Assembly (NCBI GenBank): GCA_033239125.1
Contig: BSWB01000003.1
Location: forward strand, 105,978,320 to 106,042,319
Length of the DNA: 64,000 nucleotides
Direction: 5' to 3'
DNA from: Fagopyrum homotropicum
Lineage: Eukaryota; Streptophyta; Magnoliopsida; Caryophyllales; Polygonaceae
The notes under the pieces are model-generated. The model searched no databases. It was not told the DNA's origin and saw nothing but the letters and a program-made list of their open reading frames with translations. A program made the position numbers and the translations under genes. Shown here piece by piece: positions 1 through 10,192 of the stretch (positions are counted from its first letter, which is position 1; every line of letters starts with the position of its first letter).

Positions 1-75
1 AGAAACGAAGGAGGCGAGGTGGATCTGTCGCCGCGGTCGAGGAGGGTAAATAAAAAGTGAAAAGTAAAATTTTTC

Positions 76-85
76 CCTATTTATA
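76..85 (-). promoter_or_regulatory. TATA-like box of the internal promoter, AthA
   Basis: Minus strand reads GGTATAAATAGGG here. It aligns with TATA boxes at the same place in AthB (13413-13424), AthC (42405-42416) and AthD (55129-55140), each 430-450 bp before the third ORF. In AthA that ORF lies beyond the window edge. Confidence 0.5.
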
Positions 86-376
86 CCGTTCCTGGATCTG
101 CTGTCACCTCGGTCGAGATGGTCTCGACTGGCCCGAGGTGGTATGGACCGAGGCGGTTCTGCAGAAACCCTAGTTGCCTCGGTTGCTTCAAGAATCAACT
201 CGGTCGAGGTGCTCTGACAGTGACCGAGGTGCTTCTGTCTTCTCAGAATCTCGAACTTCTGTCCTTCCAGATGTGTTTCTTCCTGTTGTCTGTCCAGAAC
301 GCCAAAAACAAAGCAAAGCAAAGCAAAAACAAAAACTATCTAAGCTAGACTAGAAAACGGGAAAGAAGGGCAATAC

Positions 377-394
377 CTTGGGTTGCCTCCCAAG
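377..394 (-). other. Conserved hairpin downstream of pol, AthA
   Basis: Arms CTTGGG and CCCAAG around a 6-nt loop, just after the pol stop and within a block that is nearly identical in AthC (42747-42764) and AthD (54803-54820). In AthB the same site (about 13749-13768) has point changes that weaken the stem. Confidence 0.6.
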
Positions 395-435
395 AAGCGC
401 TTGATTTAAGGTCGCTAGCTGGACCATGATGCGTC

Positions 436-3123
436 TCAAACGAGGTAGGAGGTTCCCTCACCCCATACTTCACCTCCATCGTGGGGTGAAGTAAGTAGAT
501 CCATCAAACGCTCCAAGACGTGTAAGTGCTCGTCGGGGAATGAATCGTCTATGGGTGGGCTATCCGTCTCGCGGGAGGATTCCGGTAGCCGGCTGAGGTG
601 ATCCGCAACTGAATTCTCGGATCCCTTCTTATCGCGGATCTCTAGGTCAAACTCTTGAAGCAAGAGAATCCATCGAATAAGGCGCGGCTTTGCATCTTTC
701 TTAGCCAACAAGTAACGAATGGCTGCATGGTCGGTGTAGACAATGACTTTCGCCCCTACTAGATAGGAACGAAACTTCTCGAAAGCATATACAACCGCCA
801 ATAACTCTTTCTCGGTGGTAGCGTAGTTGCGTTGTGCTTCATCTAGCGTCTTGCTAGCATAATAAATGGCGGTGGTCCGTCCATCTTTCTTCTGTCCAAG
901 CACCGCTCCTACGGCTACATCACTAGCGTCACACATGACCTCAAAGGGTAAGGTCCAATCAGGAGGCTGGATAATGGGAGCGGAGATCAACGCTTCCTTA
1001 ATCCTGTAAAAAGCATCGAGACACTCCTGCGAAAACTCAAAAACAACATCTTTATTCAAGAGGTTTGTTAGAGGTTTAGAAATCTTGGAGAAGTCCTTGA
1101 TGAATCTCCTGTAGAAACCTGCATGCCCGAGAAAACTCCTCACACCTTTAACAGAACAAGGAGGAGGGAGCTTCTCAATAGTCTCGATCTTGGCTCGATC
1201 GACCTCAATACCTCGATTAGAAATGAGGTGTCCTAGCACAATGCCTTCATTAACCATAAAATGACACTTCTCCCAATTCAAAACGAGGTTAGTGTCTTCA
1301 CATCTTTTAAGCACTAGAGAAAGGTTAGATAGGCAATCATCAAAAGAGGAACCATATACAGAAAAATCATCCATGAATACCTCCATGATCTCCTCTATGT
1401 ACTCGGAGAAGATAGCCATCATGCATCGCTGGAAGGTAGCGGGTGCATTGCACAATCCGAATGGCATCCTCCGATAAGCAAACGTCCCCCATGGACAAGT
1501 GAAAGTGGTCTTCTCCTGATCATCCGGATGGATAGGAATCTGGAAGAACCCACTATAGCCGTCCAAGTAACAAAAGTGTGAATGCTGGGCCAACCGTTCG
1601 AGCATTTGATCAATGAAAGGAAGCGGAAAATGATCCTTCCGAGTTGCCGTGTTCAGCTTCCTATAGTCGATGCAAACTCTCCAGCCCGTAACGGTCCTTG
1701 TTGGGATTAACTCGTTGTTCTTATTCGTCACAACGGTCATCCCTCCTTTCTTCGGAACGACATGCACCGGGCTAACCCACTTGCTGTCCGAGATAGGATA
1801 AATAATACCTGCATCCAACAACTTAAGAACTTCCTTCTTCACAACCTCTTTCATAATCGGATTTAACCGTCTTTGAGGTTCCCGTGAAGTCTTATGATTA
1901 TCTTCCATTAAAATTCTATGCATGCAGAAGGAAGGGTTAATGCCAATAAGATCATCCGTGGTGTAACCTATGGCTTTTCGATGCTTTCTCAAGACATGCA
2001 TTAGCTTAGATAATTCAGAATCGGAGAGGGAAGCACTAGCAATAACGGGATAAGTAGAATCCGGCCCAAGAAAGATGTACCTCAAGTGGCTAGGGAGTTG
2101 TTTAAGCTCCACAACTGGGGGTGCTTTCTGAGAGGGATCTGTGCTTCCTCTTTCCAGTGGAGTGGTGTCAGAAACTGGACTAAATGCAATCTCAGTTTGA
2201 ATCGTCTCGCTGTCGACCTCGGTCGAGGCGCAAAGGCGTTGACCGAGGTGTTCTTCAGACGCCTCGGTCCGTCCAGAAGGTGCCTCGGTCGAGGTACTGC
2301 TACTGGATCCGAGGCTGGAAATCTTCGTTTCCTGGATCAGCTTCTCAGTTATAGCTCCTGGATCTTCTTCCAGTGCCTTTAAGCTCCGTATATCTGCATC
2401 ACAAGAAGCATCTATACCTTCCTCCATTAAACTGAAGCTAATAACTCTTTCGAGTGGATCGTTAATAAGGATAGAGCTCACCAATTCCCTTGATTCTTCT
2501 TCATCGTAGATGTTGAAGATATCATCAGTTAGTTGCTCTCCTTTCATGGCTGCAAGTAGTGCGAACTCCACCTCATCGCCACCAACGTTGAATTTCAACT
2601 TGGCGTTCTTGCAATCCACATTGCAACCCGAAGTTGCTAGAAATGGCCTCCCGAGAATGATAGGAACTGGATAATCTGCGGGAATGTCAAGTACGACAAA
2701 ATCTATAGGTAGATAGAAGTTACCTAACTTGACCGGAACGTCCTCCAAAATGCCCACGGGATGGGTAATGGAGCGATCCGCCATGTAAAGTCGAATCTTG
2801 ACCGGTTTGGGCTCTCCAAGACCGATCTTAGTGCATAGCTCCAGCGGGATGATGCTCACGCTGACTCCTAGATCACAAAGGGCTTCACAAGTGACATCCC
2901 CGACTTGAATGGGAATGCAAAATGAGCCGGGATCTCTCAACTTAGGTGGCATCTTTTCCTTCATGATCTTGATAAGCTCCGAAGATTTAGATGTCATCCT
3001 AACTTCACCAACATCCTCCAGCTTCCTCTTCCTTGATAAGATTTCTTTTAAGAACTTCCCATAGGCGGGCATACCTAGAATGGCATCAAGGAAGGGAATG
3101 TTAATATGTAGCTTATTCATCAA
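436..3123 (-). CDS. pol: Athila pol: protease, reverse transcriptase, RNase H; no integrase (AthA)
   Basis: An 895-residue open frame, uninterrupted. The retropepsin motif is CDLGVSVSII near residue 84; DLG instead of DSG/DTG is usual in Athila. A Ser/Thr-rich linker (about 275-330) carries repeated STE peptides encoded by the CCTCGACCGAGG motif. Reverse transcriptase follows with CIDYRKLN, LDGYSGF and the catalytic FMDDF near residue 583, then RNase H with CDAS, TEKELLA, TDHAA and ADHLSRL. The zinc finger and DDE core of integrase that should come next are absent: about 40 residues after ADHLSRL the frame ends in TSYLV, whose last codons match the end of the integrase frame in AthB. The frame is continuous with gag except for one TAA, so the first Met need not be a true start. 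Enzymatically plausible, but it would need integrase from elsewhere. Confidence 0.9.
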   Translation of the reverse strand: MMNKLHINIPFLDAILGMPAYGKFLKEILSRKRKLEDVGEVRMTSKSSELIKIMKEKMPPKLRDPGSFCIPIQVGDVTCEALCDLGVSVSIIPLELCTKIGLGEPKPVKIRLYMADRSITHPVGILEDVPVKLGNFYLPIDFVVLDIPADYPVPIILGRPFLATSGCNVDCKNAKLKFNVGGDEVEFALLAAMKGEQLTDDIFNIYDEEESRELVSSILINDPLERVISFSLMEEGIDASCDADIRSLKALEEDPGAITEKLIQETKISSLGSSSSTSTEAPSGRTEASEEHLGQRLCASTEVDSETIQTEIAFSPVSDTTPLERGSTDPSQKAPPVVELKQLPSHLRYIFLGPDSTYPVIASASLSDSELSKLMHVLRKHRKAIGYTTDDLIGINPSFCMHRILMEDNHKTSREPQRRLNPIMKEVVKKEVLKLLDAGIIYPISDSKWVSPVHVVPKKGGMTVVTNKNNELIPTRTVTGWRVCIDYRKLNTATRKDHFPLPFIDQMLERLAQHSHFCYLDGYSGFFQIPIHPDDQEKTTFTCPWGTFAYRRMPFGLCNAPATFQRCMMAIFSEYIEEIMEVFMDDFSVYGSSFDDCLSNLSLVLKRCEDTNLVLNWEKCHFMVNEGIVLGHLISNRGIEVDRAKIETIEKLPPPCSVKGVRSFLGHAGFYRRFIKDFSKISKPLTNLLNKDVVFEFSQECLDAFYRIKEALISAPIIQPPDWTLPFEVMCDASDVAVGAVLGQKKDGRTTAIYYASKTLDEAQRNYATTEKELLAVVYAFEKFRSYLVGAKVIVYTDHAAIRYLLAKKDAKPRLIRWILLLQEFDLEIRDKKGSENSVADHLSRLPESSRETDSPPIDDSFPDEHLHVLERLMDLLTSPHDGGEVWGEGTSYLV

Positions 3124-3243
3124 GTCAAGAAACTTACCAAAGTGCTTGTCTAGATGTGCTCTGGCTCTGGACTGAGAGAATGGAAGTGGTGGTTTATATG
3201 CAGGAGGTGGAACATAAGTTTCTGTCGTTCCTCCTGCTTTCTG

Positions 3244-4929
3244 TTACGCCGCCTCGGTTGGCATCTCGGTCGAGGTGTTCTTCGACTGGGTCTGGACCGA
3301 GGTGGTCTGCATCGAGCGAGGTACTGGATCTGCAGTTTTGAGTCCACTCCTCGTCGTTATGGCCATGCACTGGCCCTTAGGGTTAGTTTCCGTCTTTGCT
3401 GGAAGCTTCCCTGGATCTCTTGGCGCTTCATTCGCCCTATTAGCAAGTTGTTGTTCGAAGGACTTTTGGGCCCTCGAAAATGAAGTCATAAAATTCTCCA
3501 TAGCACTAAGCTTGATCAAGATTGCCTCCAGGACTGCGTCCTTCTTTTCCGGCTGAGACGAACTTGATCCTTGCCCTTGGCTTTTCAATGGAGTAGAAGA
3601 AGAAGAAGGAGAAGAGAGGAAAGGGTTAGAGGAATCATTAGAATTTGAGTTTGAGTGATTGTTACCGTGATTTTGGTTATTCGCCCTCCAATTGTTGCTA
3701 TTGGATCCTCTATTGTTGTTGTTGTAGTTGTTGTTTCGGGGTCCGTTGTTGTTGTTACGGTACCCGTTATTGTTGTTGTTGTTGTTCCTTTGCCCTTGCT
3801 CTTCCTTCTTAGTTTGAGCCATCAAGAGCTCCTTCAATTGCTTCACGTCGTTCTTCAAGGACGTGAGCTGGTTGTTGTTGGGTTGAGTCTCTTGAAAGTT
3901 GACTCTTTTAACTCCACCCTCAGCTCCTTGGTGGGTGTACTTCTCCATGTGCAAGGCTTGCTTCTCAATGAAGTCCCAAGCCTCGTCAACCGCCATGTCC
4001 ATGAAGGTACCGGCGGAGAGTAGTTGGAGATTGAACTGGGTGCTTCCATCCAGCCCTTTGAAGTAGATCTCCAACAACTCAATCTTTGGAATCCCATGAT
4101 GTGGGCAATCCAAAAGGATATCCTTGAACCGCTCCCAAGATTTGGACAAGCTCTCCTTGTCCTTCATGATGAAAGCATTGATCTTCCCTCTCATTTCAGC
4201 AGTCTTTGAGGGGGGAAAGAATTTGGTCAAGAATTCTGTAGTCATCTCCTCCCATGTGCTAATTTTTCCTGGAGGAAGAGATTGATACCAAGTAAGAGCT
4301 CTATCTTTTAAAGAAAAGTAAAAAGGTCTTAGCTTGTAGTTGTTGTTCTCAATTCTGGACGGTCGCAAGGTTTCCATCAAGATCTCGTAGTTTTGAAGAT
4401 GTTGATGCGGCGACTCCTTCTCTAGTCCTCCGAATTGGCATTGGCGAATCATGGCTAGAACTTGCGGTCGAAGTTCGTAGTCATGATCCGCTGGATCTCC
4501 TAGGTTCACCCCTGGACGCCTCAGCTGTTGATTAGGGTCCATCCTTTGACCTAGGGTTTGTGGGATTCCTGCAAGAAGAACATCTCGGACTGGCATCCGA
4601 GGTGGAAGTACCTCGGCCGGGGCGTCAGGTACTGGAATCTGCCTCGGTCGAGGATCAACTACTGGATCCTCCCTCGGTCGAAGTAGAATCTGATCCCGAA
4701 TGGCTGCAATCTCAGCTTCGATTGCTGCAGTCCTGGCATGATTCTCTTCTTTCTCTTGCCTTAGCTCTTCTTTACTGAGACGTAGCAGCTCCTGCGTCTC
4801 TCTCAATTGGGCCGCAAGATCGTGATCGTCTTGTTGGGCCATCTTCGCTTCTCTTAAGCGTCGCTTGTATGTCTTTTCTGGTTCGGGATCGTAAGGAACG
4901 ATTTCCTTCCCAGTGCGGGTTCTTCGCAT
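3244..4929 (-). CDS. gag: Athila gag (AthA)
   Basis: Structural protein of the virus-like particle. I start at the ATG at 4929 (MRRTRTGKEIVPYDPEPEK), because the longer frame begins only by extension past the leader. In order: basic start, a Glu/Arg-rich coiled-coil segment, a Pro/Arg linker containing RPR motifs encoded by the repeated CGACCGAGG box, a retrotransposon-gag domain (PF03732 type; HQHLQNYEILMETLRPS to DEAWDFIEKQ), then an Asn-rich low-complexity stretch and a Ser-rich tail. No CCHC zinc knuckle is visible. It stops at TAA (3244-3246) where AthD has a CAA codon; pol continues in the same frame 120 nt further on. The stop is most simply a C-to-T lesion, though its place between gag and pol would also suit readthrough. 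Confidence 0.85.
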   Translation of the reverse strand: MRRTRTGKEIVPYDPEPEKTYKRRLREAKMAQQDDHDLAAQLRETQELLRLSKEELRQEKEENHARTAAIEAEIAAIRDQILLRPREDPVVDPRPRQIPVPDAPAEVLPPRMPVRDVLLAGIPQTLGQRMDPNQQLRRPGVNLGDPADHDYELRPQVLAMIRQCQFGGLEKESPHQHLQNYEILMETLRPSRIENNNYKLRPFYFSLKDRALTWYQSLPPGKISTWEEMTTEFLTKFFPPSKTAEMRGKINAFIMKDKESLSKSWERFKDILLDCPHHGIPKIELLEIYFKGLDGSTQFNLQLLSAGTFMDMAVDEAWDFIEKQALHMEKYTHQGAEGGVKRVNFQETQPNNNQLTSLKNDVKQLKELLMAQTKKEEQGQRNNNNNNNGYRNNNNGPRNNNYNNNNRGSNSNNWRANNQNHGNNHSNSNSNDSSNPFLSSPSSSSTPLKSQGQGSSSSQPEKKDAVLEAILIKLSAMENFMTSFSRAQKSFEQQLANRANEAPRDPGKLPAKTETNPKGQCMAITTRSGLKTADPVPRSMQTTSVQTQSKNTSTEMPTEAA

Positions 4930-5033
4930 GTACCTAAGAAAGAACGTGCAAAGATCGTCACTCAAGTAGAGTGGTTAGATGAAACGGGGCAAGCGCCCCA
5001 AGAGCAAACCGTACCGGCTCGGTCTAGACCAAG

Positions 5034-5051
5034 TCCCCGGCAACGGCGCCA
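5034..5051 (-). other. Primer-binding site, tRNA-Asp type (AthA)
   Basis: Minus strand reads TGGCGCCGTTGCCGGGGA, complementary to the 3' end of plant tRNA-Asp (from memory of that tRNA). It lies 6 nt inside the LTR end, as in the other Athila copies here. Confidence 0.85.
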
Positions 5052-5057
5052 AAAACT

Positions 5058-6768
5058 TGTTCGCTCCAAACGGTGTGTGCAAGCTTTAAATTTATAACCC
5101 TAGACTTAAGCTTAAAACAAGGATGCGAACCCGCAGTGTACGGGTCAATCGTAGTAAAAGCAAGAAAATTCCAGGGGTCGATCACAGGGACTCGGTGAAA
5201 CAGAGTCAATACGGTGTGCTAATGTTAATACTAACCACAAGAGCGATTTAACACAATCAAAGATGAATAAGATGTCAAATAAAGCAAATATGCAATTCTA
5301 GGGATTAAGGTATCTAGTTGTGGTTCCAACTCAAGATCTATAGATAAGCGGACAAAGCTGAGATTTTTGCGTGGGGAAGGTGTTTCTAAAGTGGAGTAGA
5401 TCACCGGGTAAGTCTCACTACACACTAATCCCAAACCGTAACTCCTATTACCGGGTAAGTCTCAAGGAATTAAGATAAAGAACTATAACCTCAAACTAAC
5501 ATACCATCTAAGGGAATAGAATCAACCTTTACCGGGTAAGTCTCAGGCTAACTCACAAAGATGGGATGGAAGCACACTCAAACCCCAATAAAGGATAAAC
5601 CTTTATTACCTACACTTATGATCGTTAGTATACAAACTAAGGAATTACCGGGTAAGTCTCATCCTAAGCTTGCATTGAACCAGGAAGGTGTAATAAGAAT
5701 AGGATTAGGCAAACTCTAACACTTAACTCTCAGTTATGGATCAGATAAGTCACCTCGGTCAGCCAGTTTCCACCTCGGCCGAAATGTTCATCGACTGAAC
5801 GAGATGCTTAGGGTTAAGGTTAAAGACTCGAACTTTCAGGATCCTACTGGAATCTAAGATTATTCTATCATTGTTTTTCCCACAACCTTCAGCCAATCAC
5901 CCTAGAATCACACAAGGAAATTAGCCACTCATCATCATTATGAAAGTATTAAAATATAAGGGAAGAAGGTGAATATTTGAACAAAGAAGAATTTAACGAA
6001 AAGACTTCAATAACTGAATCAAATATCACAAACAAGCGTTCCTTGGATGATAATCCAAATAGACAAGACAACAATTGAGGGATTTGAAGACAATCTTACA
6101 AAACCCTTCAAAAAGCTATAAAAGCTATGGACTTCTATCTTCCTTCAACCTTCAAAAAGGTTCTTCGAAGACTCCCAAATTGGAGTAGGCTGCTGCGTGA
6201 TGTTTCAGCTGTAGGCGGGTTCTTGCGCTGATAGCGGATGTCGGATTTGTGGAAAATCCAACCCTTTTTATAGGAAAATAACCCTCCAAAGATAATAAAT
6301 CTTAAGAAGATATTATCCCATAAATATAGGTAAAATATGTGATTCTGCATATCTCCTTCCTTCCAGAAGCCAAGCCCAAAAATATAAGATCACCTTCCAA
6401 AGATAAAAGATCTCAGCCAAGAATAAAATATTCTCGCCGCGTCCTAGGTGTTCGCCTCGGTCGAGTCGGCGTCCCTGGATCACCTCGGTCGAGATGAATC
6501 TCTGGTCAACCGAGGTGAGTCTCAACTGGATGTGAAATCTCTCGAATCTGCTCCAAAGTGGATCTTCAATCCATGGCTATGCTTCCTGGATGTAGCTCCA
6601 AATGACTCATGACTCCTTTTGCTCCTTTTTGATGCAAAACGTACCATATTACCTGCAATTACAACGAAACTAGGTGTAAAACCACATAATGTATATACAA
6701 ACATACAGATTATGAAAGATAAAACGTCCAAACAAACTCCAAAATATAGACTATAATTCATGCTATCA
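5058..6768 (-). repeat. 5' LTR of AthA (1711 bp)
   Basis: Starts TGATAGCATG and ends GGAGCGAACA on the minus strand (TG...CA). Holds four copies of the ACCGGGTAAGTCTCA repeat on the plus strand (5411-5660) and several CCTCGGTCGAGG-type boxes. A TATA-like stretch (minus CCTATAAAAAG, plus around 6265-6276) marks the likely U3/R boundary. The only ORFs inside are short and not coding. Confidence 0.88.
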
Positions 6769-6864
6769 GTAAGAGAATTGTTATAGTCTCTACCGACATA
6801 GGTCTTCCAGGGTTGGGACCTTGGGAAGACAGGATCTATTATTAGTGCAATACGAGCAGCTAGA

Positions 6865-8431
6865 TTGACTACACAGGGATGTGATGCCTTCTGGTGCTAC
6901 GTCATGAAGGATGAAGAGAGTTTATCTTTGGAGGATATACCGGTGGTCTGTGAGTTTACAAACGTGTTTGCAGAGCCGTCTAGCATGCCGCCTCATAGGA
7001 GCGTAGACTTTGGCATCGAGTTGGAGCCTGACATGAGACCAATCTCGAAGGCCCCATATCGTATGGCACCTGCCGAGATGTTGGAGCTGAAGAAGCAACT
7101 CGAGGAGTTGGCTAAGAAGGGCTTCATACGCCCTAGCATTTCACCATGGGGTGCAGCTGTCCTCTTCGTGCAGAAGAAGGATGGATCATTGAGACTGTGT
7201 ATAGACTATAGAGAGCTGAACAAGGTGACCATCAAGAACAGGTATCCACTGCCTCGTATTGATGATCTACTTGATCAACTTCATGGAGCGACAGTTTTCT
7301 CCCGGATTGACTTGCGTTCAGGATATCACCAGCTGAGGGTGAGAGAGCAGGATGTGCACGTGACGGCATTTCGTACCCGTTATGGACACTACGAATTTGT
7401 AGTGATCTCATTTGGCCTGACGAATGCCCCAACAGTTTTTATGGAGTTGATGAACAATATCTTCATCGACTTCCTGGATCAGTTTGTAGTGGTTTTTATT
7501 GATGACATTTTGGTATACTCTCGTAGCAGAGAGGAGCATGCCGGTCATCTGAGGACAGTTTTGCAGATTTTGAGGGATAGAGAGTTGTATGCCAAGCTCT
7601 CTAAGTGTGAGTTCTGGATTTCTGAGGTTTCTTTCCTTGGACATATCGTCTCCGCCGACGGGATTATGTTTGACCCGGCGAAGATTGAGTTTGTTGCTGC
7701 ATGGACGACACCGACGAACGTCAAGGAAGTGCGTAGCTTTCTTGGCCTAGCCGGTTACTACAAGCGCTTTGTGGAGGGATTTTATGTGATTGCCCTCCCA
7801 TTGACGAGTCTTCGTAGGAAGACTACTAGACTTGTATGGACTAACCAGTGTGCTCAAAGTTTTGAGGAGTTGAAGAGGCGTTTGATTTCTGCTCCTGTCT
7901 TGGCACAGCCAGAGGGTTCTGATGATTTTGTTGTCTACGGTGATGCATCCAAGCTAAACTTAGGATGTGTACTGATGCAGAGAGGTAGAGTGATAGCATA
8001 TGTGTCTCGACGGATGAAGATGTATGAGGAGAACTACCCGACTCATGATTTGGAGTTGGCAGTGGTAGTTCATGCTTTGAAGATCTGAAGACATTACATG
8101 TATGGTGCTACATGTTAGATCTTCACAGACCATAAGAGTCTGAAGAACATTTTCAAACAGCGGGAATTGAATAACCGCCAGCGTCGATGGCTTGAGTTGA
8201 TCAAGGACTTTGACCTTGAGATTTTGTATCATCCTGGCAAGGCGAATGTGGTAGCTGACGCCTTGAGCAGGAAGACGCCTCAAGAGAAGGCGATTGCCAG
8301 ACTTACTGTACAACCTCGGCTTTAGAGAGACCTAGCTTGGCTAGAGATGGACATCCAGTTTCCTTATGAGGATGCCCAATTGTTTGCTTTAGAGTTTCTA
8401 CCTGGACGTGCCCGACCTTGACGAGGATTAG
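6865..8431 (+). pseudogene. pol: Tekay-like reverse transcriptase and RNase H (TekA), broken
   Basis: The first 407 codons (6865-8088) are open. Clear motifs: [31 protein letters not shown] and the catalytic FIDDILVYS, then the RNase H start with [12 protein letters not shown]. The frame then meets TGA at 8086 where a Trp codon is expected, and TAG at 8116 and about 8323 where Gln is expected; RNase H remains recognisable ([19 protein letters not shown]) up to 8431, where AthB is inserted. The stops look like C-to-T or G-to-A changes. The protease and gag that should precede are beyond AthA. Confidence 0.9.
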
Positions 8432-10192
8432 TGTTCGCTCCAAACGGTGTGTGCAAGCTTTAAATTTATAACCCTAGACGTAAGCTTAAAACAAGGATGC
8501 GAACCCGCAGTGTACGGGTCAATCGTAGTAAAAAGCAAGAAATTCCAGGGGTCGATCACAAGGACTTAGTGAAACAAAGCCGCAAGGTAAGCTTTGTAAA
8601 TACTAACCACAAAAGCAATTAAAACAATCAAAGATGATAAAAAGTCAATAAGGGAAATATGCAATTCTAGGGATTAAAACATCTAGTTGTGGTTCCAACT
8701 CAAGATCTAAAGATAAGCGGACAAAGCTGATATTTTTGCATAGGGAAGGTGTTACTAAAGTGGAATAGATCACCGGGTAAGTCTCACTACCCACTAATCC
8801 CAAACCGTAACTCCTATTACCAGGTAAGTCTCAAAGAATTAAGATAAAGAACTATAATCTCAAACTAACACTCCAACTAAGGGAATAGAATCAACCTTTA
8901 CCGGGTAAGTCTCAGGCTAACTCACAAAGATGGGATGAAAGCACACTCAAACCCCAATCAAGGATAAACCTTTATTACCTACACTTATGATCTTAGGTAA
9001 ACAAACAAAGGAATTACCGGGTAAGTCTTATCCTAGGCTTGCATTGAACCAGGAAAGGTGTAATAAGAATAGGATTTGGCAAACTCTAACACTTAACTCT
9101 CAGTTTCGGATCAGATAAGTCACCTCGGTCAGCCAAATTCCACCCCGGCCGAGATGTTCATCGACTGAGCGAGATGCTTAGGGTTAAGGATAAAGACTCG
9201 AGCTTTCAGGGTCCTATTGTGATTTAAGATTATTCTATCATTGTTTTTCCCACAACCTTCAGCCAATCACCCTAGAATCACACAAAGAGATTAGCCACTC
9301 ATCATCATGAAAGTATTAATCAAATATATGGGAAGGAAGAGAATAATTGAACAAGAAAACCTTAAGAGAAAGGCTTCAATAACTGAATCAATTATATAAC
9401 CAACTAGCGTTCCTTGAATAGAAATCCAACAAGAAAACAAAGAAGAAGGGAATCTAAGATGATCTTACAAAATCCTTCAAAAGCTATAAAAGCTATAGAC
9501 TATCTTCCTTCAACCTTCAAAAAGGTTCTTCAAATCTCCCAACTGGAGTATGGCTGCAGCGGTGTATAAAACACGATCGGTGGTATAGCATGTGATAGCG
9601 GATGTTGGATTTGTGGGAAATCCGACCCTTTTTATAGGAAAATTACTCTCCAAAGATAAGATATCTTAGAAAGATCTCTTCCCATAAAAATAGGTAAAAT
9701 ATATGATCTAGCATATCTTCTTCCTTCCAGGAGCCATGCCCAAAAATATAAGATCCTCTTTCCAAAGATAAAAGATCTCAGCCAAGAATAAAATATTATC
9801 GCCGCGTCCCAGGTGTTCGCCTCGGTCGAGTCGACTTCTCTGGATCACCTCGGTCGAGGTGACTCTGTAGTCAACCGAGGTGAGTCACAACTGAATGTGA
9901 AATCTCTCAAATCTGGTCCAAAGTGAATCTTCTAATCCATGGCTATGCTTCCTGGATGTTTCTTTATGTTCCTGAATGTAGCTCCAATGACTCCATAGCT
10001 CCTTTTGCTCCTTTTTTTATGCAAAACGTGCCATTTTACCTACGATTACAACAAAACTAGGTGTAGACCTCGATTCCCGCAAAGGTAGATGAAATGGTAA
10101 TATAATCACATAATATACATACAAACATGTAGATTATTGAAGATAAAACTTCCAAACAAACACCAAAATATAGACTATAATTCATGCTATCA
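8432..10192 (-). repeat. 3' LTR of AthB (1761 bp)
   Basis: Same termini as the other Athila LTRs, with the plus-strand repeat ACCGGGTAAGTCTCA and an exact CACCTCGGTCGAGGTG at 9846-9861. Pairs with 18080-19843. Confidence 0.92.

Larger units (their letters stand above)
1..6768 (-). mobile_element. AthA: Athila-like Ty3/gypsy element, right-hand part
   Basis: Minus-strand element read from its 5' LTR (5058-6768) through primer site, gag and pol, and leaving the window inside the leader of the third ORF. Athila assignment rests on the tRNA-Asp primer site, the DLG-type protease and the conserved hairpin after pol. It belongs to the integrase-less type: pol ends soon after RNase H. It is inserted in TekA, whose sequence resumes at 6769; GTAAG at 6769-6773 should be the right copy of its target duplication, with the left copy outside the window. 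Gag and pol frames are nearly intact, with one TAA between them. Confidence 0.9.
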
